This document shows positions 33,967-45,780 of a stretch of 64,000 nucleotides of DNA, piece after piece. The notes beneath the pieces are model-generated. The model was not told where the DNA came from and did not search any database. It saw nothing but the letters and a program-made list of their open reading frames with translations. A program made the translations under genes and the position numbers. Positions within the stretch are counted from its first letter, which is position 1. The number at the start of each line of letters is the position of its first letter. Source of the DNA: Ceratothoa steindachneri (Eukaryota; Arthropoda; Malacostraca; Isopoda; Cymothoidae); the NCBI GenBank assembly GCA_963969495.1, contig OZ018324.1, positions 140,488,355 to 140,552,354 on the forward strand. Reading direction: 5' to 3'.

Positions 33967-36740
33967 CTTACCGACTAAAATTATTTAAAAAAACGCAGAA
34001 TATTTCTTTTTCTAGTTTAAAATAGCAGAGTTCAAAAAAGAGAAAATCTGTAAGCCTGCGAAAAAAAACTTATTCAGTGTCAGAAATAGGTGAATTATTT
34101 GGAACGAGTAGGGTTTCTATTTGAATCCTGTTGAGCAAGAAAAAAAACAGACGAAGGAAAAGTAGCTGTGCGGCTAATATCAGTAATTAGCCAAGAAGTA
34201 GCAAAAATCACAAGAGCATTTGGCTGACACCACATAGGCCATTAGTGTTACCACCAAAGATCGGTCGTATTTCGATGCCGCATTCTTTGGGTAGTGGCTC
34301 ACTCGTCGGAAAAGAAAAACCCTGAAATTGCGCAAAAACAAAGTTGTGCAAATAGGGAAAATATAGGTAAAATCAATATCCAGAAAATCGAAGTCAATAC
34401 CCATGTCTTCAAATTTTCATTTAGGAATTCAGAAATGGCAACAATAGGAACAGAACCTTTGATCTTATCATTCAATACGAAAATATCCCGAGACTTTCAT
34501 ATGGGTATAGGCAGGCTTCAGTTGATATGCATTGGATAAACACACCATTCTAGAAAGTACGTTTCCATGCAAAAAGAGTTTGAAATGAGGAAGCCATGAG
34601 CATCGGTAGGAACAAGGCAAAGGTAATGCAAAACAATGTTTATACTGTAGAAAAAACCCCCACTAAACTCTTTGCCATGCCTAATTAAGTTAACAAATAC
34701 CGAAGAATAAGAGCCTACTGAAAATGACGTAACAAACACAAACGAGGAGAGCAAAGCAAGAGAGATGATAAAGAAAATAAAGAAAGCTTTGGCAACAGTA
34801 AAAGTAAAAAAAGGCTAATGTTCTTCGGATCATAAAAAATTCGAATATCAATAACATATAAACAAAATAAAATTGCTGAAGAACTAATAAGAGGCTTATA
34901 TAAATGAGAATATGGTGTACTCTTTGACGAAAACGAAACAACTAATGGATTAATAAGGGCAATATTCACATAACACCTCACTCGTGCTAAAATTTTTAAT
35001 TTTTTTATTTGATAGTTTTTACGCACAGTCCTTATTTAGGCTCAGTATGCTGAAAGAAATAAGGAGAAGAGGCTAGGCTGGGGCCGGACAGGGTGCTGAG
35101 TCCCGTCAGCACGGCAGCCAGGAGAGCAAATCGTCGTACCCCTTACGGGGGCTCGTGATAGAAGTGATCTTTGTAAATCAAATCGCATGGAGAAAGGAAA
35201 TGAAAGAGTAAATAAACGGATATTAGCAAGAAAGCAGATTAAAAGATTTTCACGTTAAATGTGAATTGTTAGAGGGATAAAATACTAGTTTCTACTAATA
35301 TAATAAAATAAGATTCTGATAAACAGGGAGCGTTGCATAATTTGGCGCCGTTCACAACCAAAAATTTCGTGCATTCGCTCCTGAATTTGGTTCTTTTATT
35401 CTTGCTACCATAGTAGACACAGTTGTCCATCGTTTGTAAATGAAGAAATAGCTTAATTCAATCCTCCAAAATATTTGGAAAAGGCAAGCTGAACTGGCTG
35501 GTATTTACGCCAGGAACTTCAATGCAAAGATGTCCGAGTGGATGCGTCTCAATCTGCAGTGAGTTCAGATGATCAGAAAGAAGTTAGGTGAATTAAGCTA
35601 AAATTTTGACTTTAGGGCTGCTTGGAAACTTTAGTCTTATTCTTGTCGAACGAAAATAATCGCAAAATTTGTCTGTTATAGTCACTCATCAAGCAGGTAT
35701 TGCATGACGACAATCACTTCTACTCAAACAAGATGAGAAAGGGGCATTTTCTCTCCACAAAGATGAAAGACAACCTAAAGAAAGGTTTCTGCGAAGCTTG
35801 GGAACAAACCTAATATTCTATTCACGCCAGCGATGCTATTTTTCTCCTAAAAGTGAATAATATCTACCAGGACAAGGTGCTGAGCGTTCAAAACATGCGC
35901 TAGCTTTCTGTATTTTCTAAAGATGTACATGTGTCTTGAAGACCAAGTTCCAGCTCAACGTCATGGTCTTTAATGTTGTCAGAAGCATTTATCATTAAGG
36001 ACAGTGTTTGACTAAATCTGGAGTAGGAGGGTTTGTCTTGTAAAACTATTCGTGAGGTTCCTGACCGACATCCTAAAACGCACAATAGGACGGAAAATAA
36101 ACCACACAATGCACAAAAGCATGTGGTCAGTAGATTTCGTGTGACGAAAAGAGATCTTGCAAAAAGCGGCTATGATGGCAACCGCAATGGGAAGAGGTAT
36201 AAAGAATAGTTGATTTCATATTCTATGAGGTTGCCAAGGTTGTCCATCTTATACACAATATGTCTAATATGTAACTTTTTGCATAAAAATTTCATCACTT
36301 ATGACATCCTACTCGTAACTCTTAACTCCCACTAACATAATGTATTTTCACTCCCAAAGGGTTGGACCCCTTCTCTTCCTTGTATGTGAGTGTTTAGGTC
36401 ACCTTTCGCCGGCGAAATATTTTGGAAGGAAAATTGAAAATAACTTGCTAGAATACGGTGGAAAAACTATTTAAAATCCGATTTTTTTGTGAAGTTTCGT
36501 TGAAGAATCATGCTTCTTATGTTTTTTTTATTAATACGCTTTGGCTGCTGCTGGTCTCTATATGGTAACTCTCAGAAAAAGCGGTCGACTTCTCCCGATC
36601 CAAATATGGTTTCTGCCTTCTCTCTTTCTCTATACTAATTTAATGTACGTAATATTCGACCAGTTACTCTCTATGACAACTAGGTATACGTTGATATGTA
36701 TTAAATAGTAATATTTTAGCTTTGTTCAGTTATTTACCCC
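33967..36740. other. No gene recognised
   Basis: AT-rich. 34294-34820 has a plus-strand Lys/Glu-rich reading without domain. 35900-36109 has a 69-codon minus stretch without motif. A GC-rich hairpin island at 35065-35165 is listed separately. Confidence 0.45.
35065..35165. other. Compact GC-rich island with two perfect hairpins
   Basis: In an AT-rich setting, 35093-35112 forms GTGCTGA-gtcccg-TCAGCAC (7-bp stem, 6-base loop), and 35139-35150 forms CCCC-ttac-GGGG. The island begins GGCTAGGCTGGGGCCGG. It could be a structured UTR of a lost retroelement or a non-coding RNA gene; no family was recognised. Confidence 0.35.
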
Positions 36741-36744
36741 TAAA

Positions 36745-39000
36745 ATGTCGAGACGTCAGCAACGACAATTTTGCGAGTCCGATTTAAATGCCGAACGTAT
36801 CATGAAGGCGAGTCAATTTCTTGAGAATGTAGAGTCTGACGATCTAAGTAGCCTATCAAGTGACGATGAATGGACAAGTTTATCATTAGAAATTTTTGAC
36901 ATCAATTTTAATAATTTAGATGAAGAGAAGAGGTCAAATTTGAGGTGAGACAGAAGAGTCATAAGAATGGCCACGGAAACAAATACGTCAAGAGCCTGGT
37001 AACAATTAACACATCTTAGCTCGGGAATGGTTTTTCTCCTTCCCTGCCAGTGTTTAATTCCACGCATTCAGGTGTGACTACGGCATTATCCATTGGACAA
37101 AATGCAAAAGATATTGATTATTTCTAACAATATATTGATAAATTTTTAATAGATCTCATTGTCAAGGAAAGCATTAATTACTAGAAATAGATTAAAGAAA
37201 ATTTTACTTATAAACCAAATGAAATTTAAGTAATACCCTGTATAATTCTTTTGATGGTACAAAATAAGATAAACAAAATAGATTATTGGTCAAAGGATGG
37301 TATCTATGAAGCAAAGATTTTCAGAAGATTGATAGAGAGGGATCGCTTCCTTCAGATATTAAGATTGATGCATTTTAGTGATAAATAACACTTTAGAAAC
37401 AAATAGTAAAATTCATAATATTAAACCAGCACTTGCTCTCATGAAAAATAATTGCAGGAAAAATTTCATTCCATTTAATGATCTCTGCATAGATGAAAGT
37501 CTTCTTCTATGGCGAGGAAGACTGCATTTTCGCCATTGCATTCCATCTAAAAGACATAAATTTGAAATAAAATTACTTGTGGTGTGTGATTACAAAACAG
37601 GTTATATACTAGATATAATTAGTACAACGGAAAGGGGACTGAAATTGTTACTGAGCCACATTTAGGCATTAGTGGATCAGTTGTAATGACACAGCTTCAA
37701 GTTTTTTAAATAAGGGACATGTTCTAAGTTTATAATGACAACTAGTACACTAGCTCTGCTATTGTTGATAGCTAATTCAAAAAGCAGAGAGCCACCTGTG
37801 CAACAGTTCGCCAAAATAGAAAATATATGCTAAAATTTTAAAAAATGAAGTAAGATGAATTGTCACTTGCGTAGTGCAAAAACATTCTCTGTATAAAACG
37901 GTATAACAAACCTAGTGTGCATGATAGTGAAACCACTTTATAGGAGAAAAAAGTTTAATTTGCGATACTAGTTTCAGTATTTACTCGTGTTTTATCATGC
38001 CCTCTTCAGTCGTATATATACTGTGAATGTAATTGTTACAAAAGTCTATAAATATTGTAAATATCAGAATAAAACAAAAAGATAAACCACAAAGAAACAC
38101 AACACGGGGAAAATGGTCATTAATCAGGGGGTACGAGTCTAAGATCTTGGACGAAACTGTTTACGATGAGGTTACGGGAATGAGGATACGTATTAATTGC
38201 CCATCTGACAAATTAAAATTGGGAATTTCTTCTATTAATATAGATTCTACTATTATTCTTTTCCTGAAATCTTAAAAATTATATATGATTTGTGCATTTG
38301 AATAGTCAATTTATTGGTTGAAATTGCTAATATGATTAAAAATAATGCTAATCATATTAGCAAATTCAACCACCAAATTGAGTATTCAAAGGCACAAATC
38401 ATATATAATTGTAAAGACTTCCGTAAAAGAAAAATATACTACATACTGAAACTAGTCTCGTAAATTAAACTTTTGGCTCCTATACAGTTGTTTCACTATC
38501 ATATAACATAATTCGCCATGGAGTGTAGATGTTCTTACAACCGTATATTATGAACAAATGTGTGATAGTGGTAAAAAAGATAAAGATCAAAAAGGTGGAA
38601 GGAACCCATTATCTGCTATTGAATATAATAAGTAGATGCGTCTTGTAGATAAGAGTGATGTGTTATTGAGTGGAATTGAATGCGTGAGCGAATCTGTTAG
38701 GTGGGAAAAAAAAATTATCATCTGTTAGACAAGTAATGGTAAAGTGTCTTTTTAAAAACTGTTGGGACACAGATGATTGAAAAGTATCCCAAATATTAAC
38801 AGGGACCAAATGGGAAAATAGGTAATAAACCACTGAGCCTCATTGAGAGTCATTTTATGAAGCCTATAAAATCCAGGAAGAGATGTCACATTTGTGCTCA
38901 CACAAAATAGAGGGAAGAGAAAACTCAGCGAACAATATATATTTGTGAAGAATGCGATGTTCCTTTGTGTTTATCCCTGTTTTAAAAAATATCGCTGTGA
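36745..39000 (+). pseudogene. piggyBac-type transposase, broken and interrupted
   Basis: N-terminus 36745-36948 (67 codons) is acidic, SDDLSSLSSDDEW, as usual for the family. The catalytic core appears at 37483-37620: CIDESLLLWRGRLHF and IPSKRHKFEIKLLV, with the first Asp in DES. YNDN.YTSS near 37730-37760 holds the second Asp, and RQNRKYML follows near 37808. After a 582-bp foldback insert, SAIEYNK and MRLVDKSDVLLS near 38610-38675 hold the D..D pair of VD.SD. The Cys-rich C-terminal finger is at 38882-38980 (CHICAHTK, CEECDVPLC). All catalytic aspartates are still readable, but frames are broken in many places. Terminal repeats were not identified. Confidence 0.88.
37921..38502. mobile_element. 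Foldback/MITE-like element with nested palindrome, inside piggyBac
   Basis: Outer arms 37921-37983 and 38440-38502 are inverted copies at about 89% identity (ATGATAGTGAAAC and GTTTCACTATCAT at the tips). If TA is the target duplication (37925-37926 and 38497-38498), the element ends are GTGAAAC...GTTTCAC. A second palindrome lies inside: 38277-38338 against 38349-38410, 62-bp arms with several mismatches and a 10-base loop. An 80-codon open stretch (38033-38275) lies inside without recognised domain. It interrupts the piggyBac sequence between the NRK block and the VDKSD block, so it is younger than that copy. Confidence 0.75.
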
Positions 39001-41640
39001 GAAAGATTATTAAAATCTCAAATTTAATAAAATATCTGTCTATAATATAATTATATCTTTGTTATTATTTTCTATGTTCTTTGGAATAACGAGTAATTTA
39101 CTTTTTCTAATAGTTACCGTTCAAAAGGCCTGAGAAAATGGTTTGAAACTAGGCCTACGATTATAACCGGACTTTCTACGTTTACGCATTCCATTGGTGT
39201 TCGAACATTTATCTGAATTTGTTTGGACGTTTTTCTAATAAATAAAAGTTTAAACCAGTAACCTATGACGATATTTAATTATTTTAATAAAGCTTAATAC
39301 ATATTATGCGAGCAAGAAGATGGTAGAGAATGCTATCTGGCGCATGGCAGGGAGGAGGCAGAAATATTCGCCAAAAATTATATGAGTGCTCTTGTTCAAA
39401 CTGCTTAATGTAGATAATTGAGAAAAGCATCACTATAATCAGAAAGAAAAAATGAATGGTGTCAATAAAAATTTGAGTAGAAGATAATTTATTTATTTTT
39501 TTAAACCTCTAGCACAGAATAATGCCTTGAATTACAACCAACACAGTCAAAGTGTTAAGATCAGTAAAGTTTAAATAAGTCACATTACATTTCCCCCTCC
39601 CGACATGAGCAATAGTGAACTTTCTTTAATATAAAATGCTTTAGTTAATGCTTTGATTTCTAATGTCCTTCCAAACTATTTAATTCTTGGCTTAAGACGA
39701 TCTGTATATTTCCTAGTATTTAGAGGCGTATTGCAATCCTGTAACCCACTTCTTTATGCACTTTTCCTTGTCTTCTTCTGTCAGGCATTTTAATCTGTAC
39801 AAACATAAGTTAGAATTATATATGAAAACGTTACAAATGGGTGGTAAAGATATATAGCCCTAGACTGAATTTAGACTTCACACTCACCCAAAACTAAGTA
39901 TAACTGCAATAATTTTCCTGCTCAATTTCCTCGATTGATACTCCTCAACGAACAATTATTCATCGAACAGCTCCTACCAAACTGAAAGTGACTGCTAGAA
40001 ATCACCACGTTTTCAATTTCTCATTACTTTTCTAAACATCGCACTTAAATATTATGTACACTAAGAAATTATTTACCTTGAAAGAGCTGTTTTAACTTAA
40101 TTGCTTGTTCTTTTCTTCAAACTATACCAAGACTAAGTGAGATGCATCACAAACAAGAATCCTTGTCTTCATCTCTCTATATATCATCCTACCTAACCTA
40201 AAGAGGAGTTCTAACACAAATTCTACAGGCCATAACAAAGAAAATTGAGGATATATTCATCAATTATACTTCTTTTCTTCTCTTTTTTTTATCCTACGTT
40301 TGCAAAAAAAATTTATCAACCACTCATTAATATCCTCACAATCAAGGATTCCTGAAAATGGTGTCAACTGTCAATTTCTATCCTTTTTCTCTTTACTCAG
40401 TAGAGGTATATTTTTGCTGAGCACTTTACAATTTCCCTTATTTTCAATATTAGCCACGAATTGTTATACCTAATTGGGTATAAATAAATAATAATGTGAT
40501 TTTTCTCTGTTGAAACACCAATGTGTACATATATTTATATTTGCCTGGAACTTTGGTGGATCGATGATTTGAAAGTTTCTTCAAAAATCCAAAGGCAAGA
40601 GTGTAGTTTTTTAAAAATATAATCAAAAGGCTTGCGGCAGCGCTCTTTCTATAAAACTTATTCCCGTGTTTCTGAGAAAAATTAGGAAATTTCCCATGCA
40701 TTACAAGTTGGTCCAAAATTCCAGTAAATACTTTTCACAATATATTAGATAGATAATTGAGAACCTTCACTCTTCATAAATGAGTAGTTTTCTGAAAAAA
40801 AAGTTAAGGGAACCAGAAAAGATATATTTTTTTATTAATGTTAAGGCCTTTCATTACATGTAAGAGCTAATAGATATTGATTCAACAAGGACCAAAAAGG
40901 TTTGTTATTAATACTCTCCATGAATATAGTGAGAAAAGAGATTTGTTTTAATACAACAATCTTTTCTCAATGAGAGAAAATGTGAAACATTATGGCTTAG
41001 CGGGAGCTCTCTCTTTTTTTTCTCTCTCTGATTCGCCAAAGCGCTACATGTGTCATTCCTGAAGCCTTGATTTGTGCTCTTACTTTTGACTTTTAGCAGA
41101 TTATACTAAAGAAATGGTGGCAAAGAAATTGAATTTTCAATATGTGTGATTAATTCTTTTAACTCCATGTTGCTTTATTTGATTTTTTTGAGTCACTAAA
41201 TTATCTCTCTTATTTTAATCAAATAATTTTGTGATCATCTTATGAAATTTGGAATTATTGTAGATGCCTCTTCCTTCTTCATTTTACTATATTCCGATGA
41301 GTAACCTAATATTGTTATGAGGGGCAAAATAATAACTTAACGATCCTGTTTTATTGCAAAGTGTTTCTATTTATACTAATTCCCCACTATAAGCCAGTTT
41401 CTACACAGTCGCTCTCTTGATTGTGCGTTCACCGACACATTCGTATTGAAAGAAAATAAATAACACAATTTCGAGAGCATTTTAGATTCTAAAATATAAA
41501 TCAAGACGAACAAACACTAATGTACTAGTTACACAGAGTGGCCTAAGTTAGAAAGTTACACTGCGAAATAGACACATTAGTGTATATGATTATATTTCTC
41601 TGACCTGCTTTCTGGCGGGTCTAACAATAAAAAAGACTAG
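39001..41640. other. No gene seen
   Basis: AT-rich; no motif supported. The minus stretch 40716-40450 (88 codons) has no recognisable domain. Confidence 0.5.
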
Positions 41641-41987
41641 GCAATTATGAGAAAACGAAGGTGTAAGAAGAGAGACAGACACAATGTCATAGCTTTAGGT
41701 ACAATGCAGGGCACAGCGATAGAGTTAGAGATGTCGAAAGATAGTTAAGGGGAAAGGTAAAGAGAGATCTAGAGAGGCGTGAAGAGAATAGGAAAGAGAA
41801 ACAAAGCTAGTGTTATAGAGAGATTTAGAGAGTACGGTTGAGGTAAAGAGCGAGGAAGCGACAGGTAGCGAAAGAAGAAAAGAGGCGAAATTTGAAAGAG
41901 GTAGATATAGATAAATAGATGGAGAAAGAGATTGAAAGGATAGTAATAGAGATAAATAGATGTAGGGAGATAGATGAAGAAACAGAC

Positions 41988-41990
<3 letters not shown>
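41641..41990 (+). repeat. Purine-rich (GA/GATA-type) low-complexity tract
   Basis: About 350 bp in which the plus strand is almost entirely A and G, with degenerate GAGA, GAAAGA and GATAGAT units, running straight into a (TA)n tract. It reads as a decayed microsatellite. Confidence 0.8.

Positions 41991-42021
<31 letters not shown>
41991..42021. repeat. (TA)n tract
   Basis: About 15 TA units terminating the purine-rich tract. Confidence 0.95.
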
Positions 42022-42023
<2 letters not shown>

Positions 42024-42965
42024 TTGACACCAGTAGCTGGTTAATGGTATCAATTTATCATCAATGTTAGAAGAGAGATTCTCTGTGAGGATAAAATTCT
42101 AGATAAAATTCATTTCAAAGAATAAAATTAATTGAATCAATTTTCAAGAATGAGAAAAGAATAGAGTTATGGATATTTGATTCTGGAATGATGCACATAC
42201 TAAATTTGACAAAGAGAATAAGTGAATCACTTTGCGCTAATTCTGATCTTGTGTATTTATCACAGGAATCATATTAAATTTTATTCTAGATATTCTCATT
42301 TTCCTATTAGGATTATCATTTTATCAAAGCACATGTATATTAAAGTACCTTAGCACTATAGTAGCAAAATAATAAATTATTTGGTGTTGCGAGAAAAGTT
42401 CATGTACCTTGCGGTACATAGGCGAATACGAGAGAGAGGCGATGAGGAAGGGGATGTGCAGGTGAAAACGTCCAAAATCGTTGTGATGCTTCCGGAGCCT
42501 ATGACAAGTAAATCAGAGAACGATGCTAGCATGTAGGAAGGTAAAATTTTAACACTGAATTGTAGCCAAGTGCGTAATTTAGATGTGTAACAACATCAGA
42601 CCCATAGGAATCATACCCGAGATCAGGAAACCAGAAAATATTCACATAAAGATAAAGCACCATTCGGTTGGCAGCCTCGTAAACCAGTGGACGATCGTCG
42701 TTGGATTTTAACTCAGTTAGAGAACTGAAAACTACATGTGGACGAAAGAGGTGGGCATCTACTCCAAGTCAGTAGTATTAGAAGAAAATAAATCATGGGC
42801 AGGTTTTGGGAAGCAAGAGAGAATGAATATGTTAGGCTGTGATGAAAAAATGGAAAGAGAGTGTTGTTGGTCTTCATTCTATTCGTGATGATGTGTGTAG
42901 AATCTAGCTACAATTGTAGGAAAAAGCAAACGCCTACGGATGTTTAATACTAGATGGAGGGCCAA
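42022..42965. other. No gene seen
   Basis: AT-rich to 42385, then a GC-richer stretch 42386-42960 without recognised content. Confidence 0.45.
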
Positions 42966-43509
42966 GTGCACAACCCCTAGGTAGCCTGAACGGTCATTTT
43001 GACCTCTGATATTATTCTTCCTTATTTTCTTAGTTTTTTCAAAAATTTGGGTGAATTCATATCACAGGACTTATGTTTTCTTATTAGTTCCAGTTTAACT
43101 TCCTTCTGTTGCAAATATTTCATTATATTATTGTATGGAATAGTTATCAATAAATGATAAATAAATATACATTATCAATATATTTCCATATACTTACATA
43201 TATGTATGAGACAGAGAAAAATAACATAATAACAATCCCATTTATGTTTATCATATAGAATAATTGCTGCAACTATATAATATAAGTACATTTATTAAAA
43301 AGTATTCAAGTATTTATATAATACTAGGTCATGAGCTGTATCAATTATTATTATCAATATCATGAAGAATTTTAACAAATTATTCGCTTGCGTATTATTC
43401 CAGGTCATTTTCCACACACATATTTCTTGCATTTGTAGCATATTTAATTAGTTTTATTCTGTTTGTATTTGCTAATTAGACAAAATAACGCTTTTTGGTT
43501 CTTGGTTCT

Positions 43510-45429
43510 TTTATTGGTTCTTCTAATAGTTCTTAATCTGTCCATTCGTCTTCGAGATCTTCATTCACACTTCTGTTAAAAGTACGTAGCTCTCTTATGA
43601 GTTTTAGAATGTAATCTCGTTGACTTATTTTAGTTCCAAGCACTTCAGGGTATACTATAACTAAAGTAATCACGGCAAGATCAAGTAAGTTATAGAAGAT
43701 CTGTAATGGCCAACGCTGAGAAGCTACTCTATTAGTGTACAATCTGGCTATCTGGTCAATATTGTAAACACTAAATTTTGTTTTATTTTAAGAAGTGACA
43801 GACTCTGGCAACTTCTTTGTACCTCTGTTAATATGCACTGTCTTGTGCACAGTACGTAGAATCAGTACACTCTTAGAAGGTTTTCCTTGCTAGACGGTTA
43901 GTGTCATGTCGCATTTCTTCAAAATAATGGATGAATGTAGTAGTTGTTTCTTATTTTTGATGCTTGTTGGTATTTCGCGCCGAATTCGATTCATCGTTCC
44001 AAAGATACTCGTTTTCCTGGTCTGCAATGACTTAGCACGCTTCACAGAAGTAAAAAAGTTATAACATGTAATATTTCAACCTTTAGTTAGAAAAAGTCTT
44101 ATAAAATTCTTCACTACATATTCCGATAAGCTTTGATTTTGGGGACGATGAACATTTTTTCCCAGATAAGAAAATCCATTCAGCAAGTAATGGGACGTTG
44201 AATCTACAACAAGCCAGAATTTTATTCCATATTAATCCGGTTTGTTTGCCATGTATTGGGTGAAGGGACTTCTGGACTTAGTGGGGAAGAGCTGTTCATC
44301 ACCAGTTATATCTGCTCCAGGTCTGTAACATTATTGGCAATTTTCAATAAATCTGTTCCATATGGTAGAAAAAAGAGCAAATTTATCTGCTTGAATTCCT
44401 TGACTTCTGGTGGATCTCAAGTCAAAAGGTAAAAAATCGAAGTAGATGCTTGAATTTATCTCTTGACATAGTCATGGACAAGAAACGAAGCCCTCAAACC
44501 TTTGACTATATAAAAGCAAGTGGTTGTTCTTTAGCAATAAGTACTCTGGCGTACACTTTTTCCACCATATGATATATTTCTTTCTTAGTTACGGTTCATT
44601 ATACATCATTCAATCTGCTACGAGCTTCTGCTTCTCGAATTATGAAATTGTTAATGAATAAGAAAAATGCGCTCATCGTGCTACCCAACACAACATGTCT
44701 CTTGGGGATGTGCAGAAAGACCGGGAAATTCAGTAAGAATATTCTGTGCACTGTATCTTCCACTATTATCGTAGCCTTTAGTAGGGATTTCAATCCACTG
44801 GGTCCCATCTGGAGCCTTTCAATTTTTGTCATGTGCAGATGTAGGAGCCTCATCTAATGTATTTCCTTCCATTAAATCTTCATTGGCAGTAGTATTACTC
44901 TAAAGGTTTATCTCATGATTTGTAGATAAACTCGTAAGGATTCCTTAGTCATTTATAATAATACATATGTAACAAATTTACCAAAAAATATCTCCCCACA
45001 TATTTATTTTCAAATGGATTTTTATCAAATTAAAATATACTGATCGCAACATACGATAAAAATAATATAATATAATAACATAATAATGATAATAATAATA
45101 ATAACAACAACAATAATAATAATATAAATAATAATATAAATAGCTACATATTATTTTAAACGGTATATCATCGAATGACAGTATCATAAAATAATCACAT
45201 GAAACTTACGTTGCCTTGTAGTTGATGCAATGTTTTCATTTTTTTCGTTTGAACTTGATGGAAAATTCTGTCCAGGAATGAATTCTTCTTCATCACTATT
45301 TAAAAATTCTTCATCCGATTCATCATAAGGTGTGGCAACAAGAAATTGTTGAATTAGTTCCTCTATCAGACGAGTCTCCCTTCTATCCGATGACATCTTC
45401 ACCCAACGAGAGTTTATCATGTCCTGCAC
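43510..45429 (-). pseudogene. piggyBac-type transposase 2, broken
   Basis: N-terminus 45429-45184 is acidic (PYDESDEEFLNSDEEEF). At about 44690-44600 the frame reads GSTMSAFFLFINNFIIREAEARSRLND, the helical block ahead of the catalytic domain. Near 44420-44480 MSRDKFKHLLRFF matches the conserved MSR.RF..LLR. The C-terminal block 43742-43533 reads NRVASQRWPLQIFYNLLDLA and EVLGTKISQRDYILKLI, a good match to the region after the last catalytic Asp. The middle is full of stops and shifts, and the catalytic aspartates could not be placed with confidence. A degenerate (TAA)n array lies in the N-terminal third. Confidence 0.82.
45058..45142. repeat. Degenerate (TAA)n array
   Basis: AAT/ATA units with a few ACA variants, inside the second piggyBac copy, on the 3' side of its N-terminal acidic block. 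Confidence 0.9.
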
Positions 45430-45780
45430 AATCGTGTAAATGCAGTGAGTTTATATTGAAAACATACAAACCTTGTCAGAACACGTTGGAATAAGCGTGC
45501 ACTGAGTTATGAACTGTATTACACGCCCTGTAATGAAATAAACACGTTAAAACGGGATATGATTATGCAGCGGTTAAACTGACCGCACAGTCTTTTTAGG
45601 CAGTATACTTTATCGCTCGTTACCTTACTCTTGTAATAATTTTAGACTTTCTCAACGCCATTTTGAATATAAAAATATAAGTCATAAAAATTTGAACGGA
45701 TTGCAATAAAAAATGCGTCTGATATTTAATAAATAAACTTGAAACCGGTCAAAATGACCGCTCCGTCATTGTAGTTTTAA

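Larger units (their letters stand above)
42971..45780 (-). mobile_element. piggyBac element 2 with terminal repeats
   Basis: A second piggyBac, on the minus strand. GAACGGTCATTTTGACC at 42988-43004 is matched by its inverted counterpart at 45747-45763 (one mismatch), as terminal or subterminal inverted repeats, and TTAA (the family's target) stands at 45777-45780 outside the right repeat. The left boundary is less clear (CCCCTAGG at 42974). Length about 2.8 kb is normal for the superfamily. Other GCGGT/ACCGC motifs near 45572-45595 resemble subterminal repeats. Confidence 0.8.

Noticed and set aside
34690..35026. Minus-strand hydrophobic stretches of 83-103 codons resembling membrane proteins
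   Set aside because: Phe/Leu/Ser-rich reading is the complement of an A-rich, Lys/Glu-rich plus strand; no motif.
38033..38275. 80-codon open stretch as an independent gene
   Set aside because: It lies wholly inside the foldback element and shows no known domain.
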